Source of the DNA: Pirellulales bacterium
GTDB taxonomy: Bacteria; Planctomycetota; Planctomycetia; Pirellulales; PALSA-1355
Length of the DNA stretch: 64,000 nucleotides
Direction of reading: 5' to 3'
Assembly (NCBI GenBank): GCA_022844125.1
Contig: JALHMI010000001.1
Span: 248,001 to 312,000, forward strand
In this document: positions 38,052-47,761 of the stretch, one piece after another
How positions within the stretch are numbered: the first letter of the stretch is position 1
Layout: each line of letters starts with the position of its first letter
Position numbers and translations under genes: made by a program
Notes under the pieces: generated by a model
What the model was told of the DNA's origin: nothing
The model's input: the letters and a program-made list of their open reading frames with translations, nothing else
The model's database searches: none

Positions 38052-38951
38052 TCAGGCGAGCACATGCCCGAGCGCCGTCTGCAGTTCTGGGTACTGAAAC
38101 GCATAGCCAGTCGCTGTGAGCCTCGCGGACCTGACGCGCTGACTTCCAAGCAGCAGCTCTTCACCCATTTGGCCGAAGGCGAGTTTGGCCGCGAAGGCGG
38201 GCATGGGGAAGATCGTCGGCCGCGAAAGCACGCGTCCCAGCGTCTTGGTGAATTCGGCATTTGTCACCGGGTGCGGCGCCACGACATTCACTGGTCCCGA
38301 AAGATCCGCATGATTCACGCTGTACAAGATCGAGCCGACGACGTCGTCGATTGCGACCCAACTCATGTACTGTCGGCCAGAGCCAATGACGCCGCCAAGC
38401 CCAAGCTTAAACGGCAAAAGCATCTTCGCCAGCGCGCCGCCGTCCTTGCTGAGAATGACTCCGAACCTCGTCATCACGACGCGCACGCCTGCCTCGCGCG
38501 CCGGTTCAGTTGCCGCCTCCCAATCGCGGCAAACGCTCGACAGAAAGTCACCGCTGCCGGAACTGCTCGTCTCGTCGAGCCATTCATCGCCGCGATTACC
38601 GTAGTAGCCGATGGCCGAAGCGTTCACTAAGACCCTGGGCCGAGGCTCGACCGAGGCGAGGACCTTGGAAATGGTCATCGTGGTGTCGATCCGGCTATTA
38701 CGGATGGCCACCTTGCGATTCTCATTCCAGCGGCCGGCGGCAATGCTTTCGCCCGCCAGGTTGATCGCCGCTTCGCAACCGGCCAGTGCGGCCGGGTCGA
38801 TCTTGCCTGCCTGGGGATCCCAGATCGCGGCCCCGGGCCCCGTCTGCTTGTGGTCGCGAACCAGCCGGATTACCTCGTGTCCTTGACTTTTGAGAGCCGG
38901 CACGAGTCGCGCGCCGACCAGTCCAGATGCACCGCTGACAATGATCTTCAT
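38052..38951 (-). CDS. TIGR01777-family epimerase (SDR39U1/YfcH-like)
   Basis: A 299-aa extended short-chain dehydrogenase-like protein. The NAD(P)-binding start MKIIVSGASGLVGARLVPAL is complete. Family markers follow: GCEAAINLAGESIAAGRWNE, RVLVNASAIGYYGNRGDEWL (here the usual catalytic Tyr is followed by YG), LSSVCRDWEAATEPAREAG, VVMTRFGVILSKDGGALAKM, and the C-terminal DUF1731-like tail (GEELLLGSQRVRSARLTATG, FQYPELQTALGHVL). The family is widespread, and a link to cell division or sugar metabolism is unproven. It follows the photolyase gene's 5' side on the same strand, 46 bases from it, so the two may be co-transcribed (epimerase then photolyase). Confidence 0.9.
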   Translation of the reverse strand: MKIIVSGASGLVGARLVPALKSQGHEVIRLVRDHKQTGPGAAIWDPQAGKIDPAALAGCEAAINLAGESIAAGRWNENRKVAIRNSRIDTTMTISKVLASVEPRPRVLVNASAIGYYGNRGDEWLDETSSSGSGDFLSSVCRDWEAATEPAREAGVRVVMTRFGVILSKDGGALAKMLLPFKLGLGGVIGSGRQYMSWVAIDDVVGSILYSVNHADLSGPVNVVAPHPVTNAEFTKTLGRVLSRPTIFPMPAFAAKLAFGQMGEELLLGSQRVRSARLTATGYAFQYPELQTALGHVLA

Positions 38952-39173
38952 GTCCGACGTCCCCTGATTTTCATCGATTCGCCAACCACAACGCTGCGCG
39001 CCGGAAGTGTAGCTCTTCGCCGTGCGGCCGAACAGATACTCAAATCCGGTACCTCCAACAGCGGTTGTCCCCGGCGGCCCGAGGTGCGATATTCGGCGAC
39101 ATCTGAACCGGCGTCTTAGGGCATAACCGCTAGTAGACGCCGCCCCTTAACCAACGGAGTTCGAGAACGAGCC

Positions 39174-40268
39174 ATGTGCGCCCGAGTCTATAACTTTTCG
39201 GCCGGTCCGGCCGTGCTTCCCGTCAGAGTTTTGGAACAAGCCCAGGCCGCGGTCATGGAACTGCCCGGCGCCGGCGCCTCGATCCTCGAAATCAGCCACC
39301 GCAGCAAACCGTTCGCCGCCGTCCACGAGGAAGCCAAGGCCCTGCTTCGCGAACTGCTCGAAATTCCGTCCGGCTATTCGATCTTGTTCCTGCAAGGGGG
39401 ATCCAGTCTGCAGTTCACGATGCTGCCGATGAACCTGCTCGGCGAAAAGCAGACGGCTGACTATATCCTTACCGGAACGTGGGGCAAGAAGGCTTTTGAC
39501 GAAGCGCAGCGACTGGGGAGCGCGCACGTCGCCTGGAACGGCAAGTCCGATAACTATTCGCACTTACCTGCAGCGCAAGATCTGGATCACTCGTCGAATG
39601 CAGCCTATCTGCACTACACCGACAACGAAACGATCCAGGGCGTCGAGTTCCAATCGGTACCCGAAGCAGGCTCGATTCCGTTGGTGTGCGATACCTCGTC
39701 GAACTTTCTCTCCCGCCCGATCAACGTTGGCCGCTACGGCATCGTGTATGCCTGCGCGCAGAAGAACGCCGGCATCGCGGGCGTCACCGCGGTGATCATT
39801 CGCGACGACCTGCTCGAGCGCGTACCCAAGAACTTGCCGCCAATGCTCGATTACAAGTTGCAGGCCGAGAACGATTCGCTCTACAACACGCCGCCCGTGT
39901 TTGGAATCTACGTGCTGATGCTGATCTGCAAGTGGCTGAAGAACGAGGTAGGCGGCCTGGACGCCATGGCTCGCTTGAATCAAGAAAAGGCCAGGCTACT
40001 GTACGACGTGCTGGATGCGCACAGCGACTTCTATCGCGGTCACGCGCGCAAGGACAGCCGTTCGATGATGAACGTTACCTGGCGAATGCCGTCGGAAGAA
40101 CTGGAGGCCGAGTTCCTCACGGCGGCGAAGGACCGCAACTTGATCGATCTAAAGGGACACCGCAGCGTCGGCGGAATTCGGGCGAGCATCTACAACGCGA
40201 TGCCGCAGGCCGGTGTGGAAGCGCTCCGCGAACTGATGTTGGAGTTTCACAAGCAGCACGCGAAGTAA
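39174..40268 (+). CDS. serC: Phosphoserine aminotransferase
   Basis: The 364-aa product converts 3-phosphohydroxypyruvate and glutamate to phosphoserine and 2-oxoglutarate in serine biosynthesis (and acts analogously in pyridoxine biosynthesis). Class V aminotransferase features are clear: N-terminal RVYNFSAGPAVLPVRVLEQA, GASILEISHRSKPF, the cofactor loop LFLQGGSSLQFTMLPMNLL, CDTSSNFLSRPINVGRYG, and the PLP lysine in YACAQKNAGIAGVT. The C-terminus IDLKGHRSVGGIRASIYNAM binds the substrate phosphate. ACGGAG upstream gives a reasonable ribosome site. It is a single gene; serA and serB are not in the window. Confidence 0.97.
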   Translation: MCARVYNFSAGPAVLPVRVLEQAQAAVMELPGAGASILEISHRSKPFAAVHEEAKALLRELLEIPSGYSILFLQGGSSLQFTMLPMNLLGEKQTADYILTGTWGKKAFDEAQRLGSAHVAWNGKSDNYSHLPAAQDLDHSSNAAYLHYTDNETIQGVEFQSVPEAGSIPLVCDTSSNFLSRPINVGRYGIVYACAQKNAGIAGVTAVIIRDDLLERVPKNLPPMLDYKLQAENDSLYNTPPVFGIYVLMLICKWLKNEVGGLDAMARLNQEKARLLYDVLDAHSDFYRGHARKDSRSMMNVTWRMPSEELEAEFLTAAKDRNLIDLKGHRSVGGIRASIYNAMPQAGVEALRELMLEFHKQHAK

Positions 40269-40440
40269 ACGCGAAACCAGCGAGAGCAACGTACGGCGGG
40301 CTTTTCCTCTCGGCAGTTTCTTCCGCTCGAAAGATATCCGTCCGACAATCGCCCTGGGCCGCTGGCATGCGCCCGCGCATTCCAGTATCTTGCGAGGTGC
40401 TTCCTGCCGCCTGCACCCCGCCTTTTGCTGGAGTCGCCTG

Positions 40441-40758
40441 TTGACTCACATCGTAGAAGACACGCTCGTTCGCCGCGCTCGGCGTGAAGCCGCGCTCGCG
40501 CTTGCGATTTGGCTCGTGGCCTGCGTATACTCGGTCACATTCTGCTACCTGAACGGCTATGAGCGAACGGTCGACTCGCTCACGTTCGTGCTGTGGTTTC
40601 CGGATTGGGTGTTCTGGGGCATCGTCGTCCCCTGGTCAATCTGCATTCTGCTTTCGCTGCCGTTCGCCTATCGCCTGATGGGAGATGAACCCCTGGGCGA
40701 AGCGGTCGATTCGGAAGAGCCGCCAGCCTCGGACGAACACGAGGTGCAGCATGCCTGA
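40441..40758 (+). CDS. YhdT-like (DUF997) small membrane protein
   Basis: I start at the TTG at 40441, seven bases after a GGAG, giving about 105 aa. Two membrane helices are evident: AALALAIWLVACVYSVTFCY and VFWGIVVPWSICILLSLPF; the loop between contains the LWFPDW segment typical of DUF997. In enterobacteria the same small protein (YhdT) precedes panF, a sodium:solute symporter, and here too it directly precedes and overlaps an SSS-family transporter by 8 bases. It probably acts as an accessory or assembly subunit of that transporter, by analogy with other small SSS partners; this has not been shown. Confidence 0.78.
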   Translation: MTHIVEDTLVRRARREAALALAIWLVACVYSVTFCYLNGYERTVDSLTFVLWFPDWVFWGIVVPWSICILLSLPFAYRLMGDEPLGEAVDSEEPPASDEHEVQHA

Positions 40759-42385
40759 AACGGTCACTCAGCTTTCCGTCGGTTACGGTCCCATCATCAT
40801 GCTGCTGGCGATGATGGGTTTCTCGGTCTGGCTCGGCACGCAGGCTCAGAAGGCCGTCGAACGCGGCGGTTTCATGCAGGGTTACTTTCTGGGTAACCGC
40901 GGACTGGGGGCCTGGGCTCTCGCACTCACCGCCACCGTCCAGAGCGGCGGAACTTTCATGGGCTTTCCTTCCCTCGTCTACACACACGGCTGGATCGTCG
41001 CTCTGTGGATCGGCAGCTATATGGTCGTGCCAATCACCGGCTTCGCCGTGCTGGGAAAACGCTTCGCCCAGCTCTCGCGGCGTACCGGAGCAATCACGGT
41101 ACCCGATCTTTTCGATGCGCGTTACGGCGACCAGCGAGTGGGGCTGGTCGCGTCTCTGGCGATCCTGGGCTTCCTCACGTTCCTGATGATCGCTCAGTTC
41201 AAGGCCGGCGCACTGGTGATGAAGCTCACTTGGCCTGGGACCGAAACGATGGCGCTGATTGAGACTGCAACTGCCGATGCAGCCCAACACGCCTACGACA
41301 CCCGTTATTTGATTGGTCTCGGCGTGTTCGCCCTCACCGTCGTGGGCTACACCCTCATTGGCGGTTTTCTGGCGTCCGTTTGGACCGACATGTTCCAGAG
41401 CGTGTTGATGCTGATTGGGGTCGTGCTGCTGTTCGTGCTGATCGTGCCTTACGTCAGCCGCGACGGCATGGATCAACCCACGCTCAAGGCCGTCGCCGCC
41501 ACAGGCGATGCGTACGCCTTTGGGCCAGGTTTCTCGACAACGGGGCTCGCGTTCTTGCCGCTCGGGGCGGCCGTGTCGTTTTTCTTTACGTGGCCGATCG
41601 GTGGCGTCGGCACCCCGGCCGGCATGGTACGCCTGATGGCTTGCAAGGACACTCCCACCATTCGCCGCTCGATCGTGCTGTTGTCCTTCTACAACGGTTT
41701 GATCTACTTGCCGCTGATCGTGATCTGCATCTGCGGCCGAGCGCTGATGCCCGGCGGCTTTGCGCCCGATGAGATCGTGCCGCGGCTGGCGATCTGGGCT
41801 GCGCCCGACGTTCCCGGGGGTTCGCTGGTCAGCGGTTTGATCCTGGCGGCACCGTTCGGCGCGGTGATGGCCACGGTCAGCACGTTCCTGGTAGTGATCG
41901 CTTCGGGCGTGGTTCGCGATATTTACCAGCGATTCCTGCGACCTCACGCGGAATCCAACGAAATCCGCTGGGTCACTTACGGCGTGATGGTGCTGCTCGG
42001 AGTGATCGGCGTAGTAGCGAATATCAACCCCGTGCAGTTTCTACAGAAGCTCGTGGTTTTTAGCACCAGCGCGACCGCGTCAACGTTTGTCGCGCCCGCG
42101 CTGATGCTCGCCTACTGGCGTAGAGCAACGGCCGCCGGATCACTGGCGGGTATGCTGGGCGGCGCTACGATGGTGCTCAGTCTCTTTACCGCCGGACCGC
42201 TTGTCGAAGGCAAACCGATGTTCGAGCCTTATCAATTGCTAGGGCTCGACCCGATCGTCTGGGGCTTGGCGGTCTCCAGCGCGCTTTCGGTATCAGTCAG
42301 TCTGATCACCTCGCCCCCGCCCGACGAGTTGGTCGCGAAGCTCTTCGATGCACCGCCAAGTGTCCGCGCAGCAACGCAATCCTGA
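40751..42385 (+). CDS. Sodium:solute symporter (SSS/PanF-like)
   Basis: The ATG at 40751 follows GAGGTG and overlaps the end of the YhdT-like gene; 544 aa. The sequence is hydrophobic throughout with about 13 predicted helices. SSS hallmarks are GNRGLGAWALALTATVQSGG near the first helices, YTHGWIVALWIGSYM, RTGAITVPDLFDARYG, VVGYTLIGGFLASVWTDMFQ and PFGAVMATVSTFLVVIASGV with the Na-site-like Ser/Thr pair. The preceding YhdT-like gene points to the PanF (pantothenate) branch, but substrate specificity within SSS cannot be settled by eye. An MFS gene follows 37 bases downstream in the same direction. Confidence 0.9.
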   Translation: MPETVTQLSVGYGPIIMLLAMMGFSVWLGTQAQKAVERGGFMQGYFLGNRGLGAWALALTATVQSGGTFMGFPSLVYTHGWIVALWIGSYMVVPITGFAVLGKRFAQLSRRTGAITVPDLFDARYGDQRVGLVASLAILGFLTFLMIAQFKAGALVMKLTWPGTETMALIETATADAAQHAYDTRYLIGLGVFALTVVGYTLIGGFLASVWTDMFQSVLMLIGVVLLFVLIVPYVSRDGMDQPTLKAVAATGDAYAFGPGFSTTGLAFLPLGAAVSFFFTWPIGGVGTPAGMVRLMACKDTPTIRRSIVLLSFYNGLIYLPLIVICICGRALMPGGFAPDEIVPRLAIWAAPDVPGGSLVSGLILAAPFGAVMATVSTFLVVIASGVVRDIYQRFLRPHAESNEIRWVTYGVMVLLGVIGVVANINPVQFLQKLVVFSTSATASTFVAPALMLAYWRRATAAGSLAGMLGGATMVLSLFTAGPLVEGKPMFEPYQLLGLDPIVWGLAVSSALSVSVSLITSPPPDELVAKLFDAPPSVRAATQS

Positions 42386-42422
42386 ATCCCCGGCAAGCAG
42401 AAACCAGGCAGAGGCACGACTG

Positions 42423-43838
42423 ATGACCGACGGCGAAACCGTTCACGATCCGATGGAGAATCAGGTGACGCGCGGCGCGCAGATCATGACACTGATCGCA
42501 GCGTTCCTGGGCTGGATGTTCGATGGCCTTGAGATGGGCCTGTTTCCGCTCGTGGCCAGGCCGGCTTTGCGCGAGCTAATGGGCGCACAGGCCGATACGG
42601 AGATCGGCACCTGGATGGGCTGGATCACGGCCGGCTTTCTGGTTGGAGCGGCGGCGGGCGGCATCCTCTTCGGCTGGCTTGGTGATCGCATCGGCCGGGT
42701 CCGTGCCATGGTCTGGAGCGTGCTTTGCTATGCAATCTTTTCAGGACTATGCGGATTCGCCGAGACACCGCTACAGCTGGCCGGGCTCCGCTTTCTGGCC
42801 GCGCTGGGCATGGGCGGCGAATGGTCGCTTGGCGTCGCGCTCGTGATGGAGGTCTGGCCCGCGAAGAATCGTCCCGTGCTGGCTGGACTCATCGGCGGGG
42901 CATCGAACGTCGGCTTTTTGCTCATTGCGATCGTTGGCCTGGGACTGTCGCAGTTCATCGTTGGCGCCGAAGACTTTCTGCGCTCAACCGGTATGTCCGA
43001 AGCTTGGGTCACCAAGCTGATCGGAGCAGATCAAAGCGGCTGGCGGCTCTTGATGTTCATCGGGGCCACTCCAGCGCTGCTCACGGTGTTCGTGCGAATG
43101 TTCGTTCCCGAGTCCAAGCTCTGGGAACACGCCGCCGCCAATGCGCCGAAAGCACGCGTGGCGGATATCTTCGCGCCGGGCATCGCCAAGAAAACGATCC
43201 TTGGTACCTGTCTGGCCGGCATGGCCCTGATCGGAACCTGGGCTTCCATTCAATGGGTGACGCCGTGGGCGAACAAGCTTGCCAGCGGCACCGACAGTGC
43301 CGCGACCGCCTCGAGCACGACGCAAATCAGCCTGGCAATCGGCGCGATCATCGGCACGATGGCAGCGGCGCTCTTCGCCGAGTGGTTCAGCCGCCGCAAG
43401 TCGTACTTTTTGCTATGCCTCGCTTCGCTCCTGGTCTGTGCCTACTTGTTCCGCACGCCATTGCACTTTCCTATGACCGCCGCGTGGTTTGAAAGCGTCG
43501 ATCCCAATCACTATTTCTTCGGTGGCGAACGGGCTTTCGATTGGCATTTCGTCTTGGTCGCGGGACTAGCCGGCTGCGTGACTGCCAGCTTCTACGGTTG
43601 GTTGCCGCTCTATCTACCGGAGCTGTTTCCCACGCGGATCCGCGCCACGGGGCAGGGCTTCGCCTTCAACTTTGGCCGCGTGCTGGCAGCTGTCGGCGCG
43701 CTCCAGGGTGGACAACTGCTCAATTACTTCAAGGAAGACTATGCCCGGATGTGCGGCATCATGAGCCTGGTGTACCTGGCCGGTATGGTGCTGATCTGGT
43801 TCTGCCCGGAAACTAAGGGCAAACCGCTGCCTGAGTGA
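42423..43838 (+). CDS. MFS transporter
   Basis: About 471 aa from the ATG at 42423; a longer frame from 42348 overlaps the symporter gene. Twelve helices are expected. Motif A (GWLGDRIGRVRAM) lies between helices 2 and 3, and the first helix carries an Asp (FLGWMFDGLEMGLFPL) as in aromatic-acid:H+ and sialic-acid/sugar-acid type symporters. The late GWLPLYLPELFPTRIRATGQ segment is the PELFPTxxR signature of that group. An extended loop near residues 185-215 (FIVGAEDFLRSTGMSEAWVT) is a small insertion. It is probably in the same transcription unit as the YhdT/SSS pair, giving a three-gene uptake cluster with an unknown common substrate. Confidence 0.88.
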   Translation: MTDGETVHDPMENQVTRGAQIMTLIAAFLGWMFDGLEMGLFPLVARPALRELMGAQADTEIGTWMGWITAGFLVGAAAGGILFGWLGDRIGRVRAMVWSVLCYAIFSGLCGFAETPLQLAGLRFLAALGMGGEWSLGVALVMEVWPAKNRPVLAGLIGGASNVGFLLIAIVGLGLSQFIVGAEDFLRSTGMSEAWVTKLIGADQSGWRLLMFIGATPALLTVFVRMFVPESKLWEHAAANAPKARVADIFAPGIAKKTILGTCLAGMALIGTWASIQWVTPWANKLASGTDSAATASSTTQISLAIGAIIGTMAAALFAEWFSRRKSYFLLCLASLLVCAYLFRTPLHFPMTAAWFESVDPNHYFFGGERAFDWHFVLVAGLAGCVTASFYGWLPLYLPELFPTRIRATGQGFAFNFGRVLAAVGALQGGQLLNYFKEDYARMCGIMSLVYLAGMVLIWFCPETKGKPLPE

Positions 43839-43959
43839 AGCTTGCCAGCAGCAGGATCACGCAAAACACGAACCTCCCTCGCGTTGGGACCTTCGTTTTC
43901 GCACGCTAAGCCGTTACAGAATTGCAAGTTACGCGGACGTCTAACGTCTTCAACTCATC

Positions 43960-43988
43960 TTTACCCTCCGGCCCATGCCAAGTAGAAT
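43960..43988 (+). promoter_or_regulatory. Candidate promoter of the RND exporter gene
   Basis: TTTACC (43960-43965) and TAGAAT (43983-43988) are separated by 17 bases, a good sigma-70-type arrangement, in the 207-base gap before the exporter. A further AAGGAGG at about 44015-44021 lies 25 bases before the ATG, so the leader would be about 50 bases. Confidence 0.45.
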
Positions 43989-44045
43989 CCCGGCCCTCTG
44001 GCGTGCGGGTGGCAAGGAGGTCTGCTCGCAAGTGCGCTCGACTAG

Positions 44046-46826
44046 ATGACTCAACCTGGGGAGGCGACTCTGGTGTCCAAGGATGGATCCCCGAGCGGCG
44101 AGCTGTTTCTGGCTCGACCGTTCGTGCTGGGGACACGGCTGATCCTCGCCTTTCCGATCACGACGCTGGCCATCATGCTCGGCCTCGCGGCGGCGGCCTG
44201 TTATCTCACAGCCACGCAGCTCGGCTATCAGACCAGCCGCATGGACCTGCTCGACCCCAACAGCAACTACAACCAACTCTGGACGGCCTACATTGAGGAG
44301 TTCGGCGAAGAGGACGACGCAGTGGTCGTCGTCGAAGGGGCCGGCCGCGATCAGGTCGTCCCCGTGCTCGAAGAAATTTCGGGCCTGCTCTCCCGCGACG
44401 ACCGGCTGTTTCATGCCGTGTTGCACGAAGTCGACCTCGGCAAGATTCGCTCGAAGGGTTTGCACTACCTTGCACCCGACGAGCTGCGCGCGCTCGGCGG
44501 GTTTCTCGATGAGCTCCAACCAATCCTCGCTGGCAACTGGACGCCGCTGAATGTCAGCCACATGGCCGGTGGATTGCTGCATCAGCTCGAAGCGGCCGGC
44601 ACCGACGCGGCGCGCAAGCAATATGCCCGTGAAAAGATCGCGCGTTTGGCAGACAGCCTGGGCGCGGCGCTTGGTCAACCGCGGCGTTATCAGTCTCCCT
44701 GGCCGGAGATGCCGTCCTCGTTCGCGATGTTGAGCGAGCTGAACAGTGAATATCTGTTGACCAAGCAGGGGCAGCTCGGCTTTGTGCTTTTGCGGCTCGC
44801 TCGGGGCGACGATCGCTTCGATCATTGCACGGAAGCCACGACCGCGCTTCGCGCGCTGATTGCCCAGGTCAGAACCCGTCACCCCGACGTGAAGGTTGGC
44901 CTCACGGGTCTGCCGGTGATGGAAAACGATGAGATGCTGTCGAGCCAGACCTCGATGTTCTGGGCCAGCCTGGTTTCCATGGTGGGTGTGGGGCTCTTGT
45001 TCGTGGCTGGCTTTGGCGGCGCGCGTCACGCGCTCTTGGCCAATGCGATTCTCCTCGTGGGGATGGCGCTCGCCTTCGGCTTTGCCACGCTCACGATCGG
45101 GCACTTGAACATTCTCAGCGTCACGTTTACCGTCACGCTGATCGGCATCGGAATCGACTTTGGCGTGTACTACATCGCGCTGTATCTACAACGCCGCGGG
45201 GATAAACTGGATTGCCAGGCGGCGTTGTTGGAGACTGCGCGGATCGGCGGCCCTGCGATCACCACGGGCGCAATCACAACTGCGATTGCCTTTTTTGCCG
45301 CGGGACTCACGAGTTTCAAAGGTGTCGCTGAGCTCGGCATTATCGCCGGAGGCGGTATTCTGCTGTGCGCAGTCGCAATGCTGGTGATGCTGCCGGCCTG
45401 CATTGGCCTCATCGACCGCAGCGGCTGGGGGGTCCGAATGCCCAAACCGCTGGGGGTTCATCGGTGGATAGCCCCACTGCATCGCGTACCGCGGCTGACG
45501 CTGGCAGTAAGCCTGGCTGCCACGGTCTTCCTGGCAGTCGGACTCAGCCAACTGTGGTACGACAACAATCTGCTCAACATGCAGGCGGAAGGACTCGAGA
45601 GCGTTGAACTCGAACGCAAGCTGCTTGCCGAGTGCAATCAAAGCGTCTGGTACGCTCTCTCGATGGCCGACAGCCGCGACGAACTACTCGCCTTGAAAAA
45701 GAAGTATCTGCAGCTCCCGTCAGTCGAGCGAACCGAAGAGATCGTGTCCTATCTGCCAGTCAGCGACACGGCCAAACAAGCCTCGATCGAACAAATCGGC
45801 CGGCGATTGGCCGCGCTGCCGGAACGCCCACCGGTTATTCCTGTCGACACACCGGAAACGCTGGGGCAGGTTCTGGGGCAAATGCAAAACGCGCTCCTGG
45901 TTGGTCGCGAGGACGAACGCAGCGTGCGGCAGCTTGAAATCGTGCGCGATCTACTCCGGCGACTTCCAACGGCTGACTGCTATGCATTGCTCACGCGCTT
46001 TCAACAGGAAATGGCGGGCGATCTGTTGAGCCGCCTGCACATTCTCAAGAGCATTTCGAATCCCGCCCCCCCGGCATTGACGGATCTGCCTGCCAGCTTG
46101 GTCAACCGTTTCGTCGGCCAGCACGGCAAGCACTTGCTCAAGATCTACGGCCGCGGAGACATCTGGGATACAGCCGCGTTGCGTCGCTTTGTTAACGATG
46201 TCCGTAGCGTCGACCCGCATGCGACCGGCAATCCGATGCAAGCGCACGAGGCATCGCTCGAGATGATGCGCAGCTATCAGGAGGCGGCCATCTACGCGCT
46301 GCTCGTGATCATGGCCGTGTTAGTGATCGACTTCAAAAGCCTCCGCATGGCGGGACTGGCCGCCGTCCCGCTGGGCATCGGCATTTTGCAGATGTTCGGG
46401 CTGCTCGGTTGGCTCAATATTCCCCTCAATCCGGCCAACCTGATCGCGCTGCCGCTGATCATGGGACTTGGCGTCGACTACGGCGTGCACATTCTGCACG
46501 AGTTTCGCGAAACCGAAGGGCCCTATCGCATGTCAGCCGGCACAGCCGTCGCGGTGCTTGTCGATGCGCTGACCACGCTCGTCGGCTACGGCTCGCTGAT
46601 GATCGCCACACATCAGGGGTTGCAAAGTCTGGGACGCGTGCTCACGTTGGGCGTTACCTGCTGTCTGTTCACGTCGCTTGTGATGCTCCCCGCGGCACTT
46701 GCCTGGTTCACGCGCAATCGCAAGGCGCCGACGCGAGTAGAGCCGCGCGTGCTAGTCGAGCCCCGGGCGGCCGTGTCGTTTGCCGATATTGAACTGCCGG
46801 AAGAGGAACTGCGACGAGCGGCGTGA
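44046..46826 (+). CDS. MMPL/RND-family exporter, HpnN-like
   Basis: A 926-aa protein with two repeats of the RND fold. One helix at about 35-55 (LILAFPITTLAIMLGLAAAA) is followed by a large periplasmic loop (YQTSRMDLLDPNSNYNQLW), five helices from about 300 to 450 including the conserved IGIGIDFGVYYIALYLQRRG, and a second single helix near 480. A second periplasmic loop and a final five-helix block follow, with LIMGLGVDYGVHILHEFRE and MIATHQGLQSLGRVLTLGVT. The Asp residues inside helices 4 and 10 (IDFG, VDYG) are the proton-relay positions. This sequence style is that of HpnN, which moves hopanoids to the outer membrane in other bacteria. No hopanoid gene is in the window, so lipid transport is inferred. 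Confidence 0.85.
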   Translation: MTQPGEATLVSKDGSPSGELFLARPFVLGTRLILAFPITTLAIMLGLAAAACYLTATQLGYQTSRMDLLDPNSNYNQLWTAYIEEFGEEDDAVVVVEGAGRDQVVPVLEEISGLLSRDDRLFHAVLHEVDLGKIRSKGLHYLAPDELRALGGFLDELQPILAGNWTPLNVSHMAGGLLHQLEAAGTDAARKQYAREKIARLADSLGAALGQPRRYQSPWPEMPSSFAMLSELNSEYLLTKQGQLGFVLLRLARGDDRFDHCTEATTALRALIAQVRTRHPDVKVGLTGLPVMENDEMLSSQTSMFWASLVSMVGVGLLFVAGFGGARHALLANAILLVGMALAFGFATLTIGHLNILSVTFTVTLIGIGIDFGVYYIALYLQRRGDKLDCQAALLETARIGGPAITTGAITTAIAFFAAGLTSFKGVAELGIIAGGGILLCAVAMLVMLPACIGLIDRSGWGVRMPKPLGVHRWIAPLHRVPRLTLAVSLAATVFLAVGLSQLWYDNNLLNMQAEGLESVELERKLLAECNQSVWYALSMADSRDELLALKKKYLQLPSVERTEEIVSYLPVSDTAKQASIEQIGRRLAALPERPPVIPVDTPETLGQVLGQMQNALLVGREDERSVRQLEIVRDLLRRLPTADCYALLTRFQQEMAGDLLSRLHILKSISNPAPPALTDLPASLVNRFVGQHGKHLLKIYGRGDIWDTAALRRFVNDVRSVDPHATGNPMQAHEASLEMMRSYQEAAIYALLVIMAVLVIDFKSLRMAGLAAVPLGIGILQMFGLLGWLNIPLNPANLIALPLIMGLGVDYGVHILHEFRETEGPYRMSAGTAVAVLVDALTTLVGYGSLMIATHQGLQSLGRVLTLGVTCCLFTSLVMLPAALAWFTRNRKAPTRVEPRVLVEPRAAVSFADIELPEEELRRAA

Positions 46827-46844
46827 CCGTGACTCCCGGACTGC

Positions 46845-47582
46845 TCAATCCGCGGTCTGTTTGGCCTTCTCGGCGGCTTTGCGCTCACGGTAGTCAGCCA
46901 GTACGGCCACCGGATCCTCTTCAAAAAGATCCTTGCAACCACCGCAGCAGACGAAGTACGTCTTGCCGTCGTGCTCGACTTCGATCGTCCCCAGGCCGCC
47001 GGTCACAACGCACTCCGGACCGCTGGTGGCCAGCTTAGCGAAGGAGCTTCCCTTGCGAGTGGACCCGACTTCGGCCATTCGTGCGAAGGAGTCTGGGCTC
47101 AATCGTCGCTCGTAAAGCACTAACATCCGATCGCCTCCAGCCACCAGGCGAATCGTGATTCGCGCGGGCAGCCCTTCCGGAGATTCCGCCGCGGTTGCCA
47201 CCAGCTCGCTGTCCTTCAGCTCGCCACGGTAATGGACGGCGGGAGTCTCGGGCGATTGTGCATCAAATGCATCAACGACAAGTGTTGCGTCCGTCGCGTC
47301 TGGCCGCAACTCAAGCCGCTCGAAGTACTTGCCCGGCCGCAGTAAAGCAACCAGTGCAGCGTGGTCCTCCGCAAACTTCCAAGTCCACTCGGCGGTCTCA
47401 CTCCAGGCGCCCTGGTTCGAACCGCGTTTCGGCAAACCGACGCCGCGCCACTCGCCCACATAGGCCTGTAGCGAGGCCAGCACCTGTTTGTCATGCTCGA
47501 GCTGTTTCGGTTCGGTGGCAGTCGACGTCAACGACCAGACAGCGCCAGTGACGCACAGTAATGCAGCAACAACCCGTTTCAT
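46845..47582 (-). CDS. Exported protein with YHS-like metal-binding C-terminus
   Basis: I take the second of two adjacent ATGs (47582), six bases after GGAG; 245 aa. A signal peptide (MKRVVAALLCVTGAVWSLTS) precedes a beta-rich domain of about 120 residues that looks like a lipocalin-type or DUF1579-like barrel (LQAYVGEWRGVGLPKRG; EWTWKFAEDHAALVALLRPG). The C-terminal section SGPECVVTGGLGTIEVEHDG, then KTYFVCCGGCKDLFEEDP, resembles a YHS domain, with the Cys-Cys-Gly-Gly-Cys cluster likely to bind metal. The gene is convergent with the RND exporter, 18 bases apart. Function unknown; periplasmic metal binding is plausible. Confidence 0.7.
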   Translation of the reverse strand: MKRVVAALLCVTGAVWSLTSTATEPKQLEHDKQVLASLQAYVGEWRGVGLPKRGSNQGAWSETAEWTWKFAEDHAALVALLRPGKYFERLELRPDATDATLVVDAFDAQSPETPAVHYRGELKDSELVATAAESPEGLPARITIRLVAGGDRMLVLYERRLSPDSFARMAEVGSTRKGSSFAKLATSGPECVVTGGLGTIEVEHDGKTYFVCCGGCKDLFEEDPVAVLADYRERKAAEKAKQTAD

Positions 47583-47761
47583 CATTCTCTCCGTCCGCAC
47601 GCGAGCCCCAGTCAGACACGCGATTATAAACCCCGCAGCAGGAGAAACCGACCGCGCGATCAACTCAGGCGACGAACCGGCCCTTTCCCCCCCGCGTTAC
47701 TCCCTTTAAACTGGCAAATTCGCCGCACTTGGCAAGCCTACGCCGCAGCACGAGCCGTGCC

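Noticed and set aside
40580-41947. 455-codon open frame on the minus strand
   Set aside because: It lies wholly antisense to the sodium:solute symporter and YhdT-like genes, has a low-complexity His/Arg/Gln-rich translation and no ribosome site. It is a GC-bias shadow.
43950-45104. 384-codon open frame on the minus strand
   Set aside because: It is antisense to the RND exporter, which has clear family motifs; the translation is Arg/His/Gln-rich without domains.
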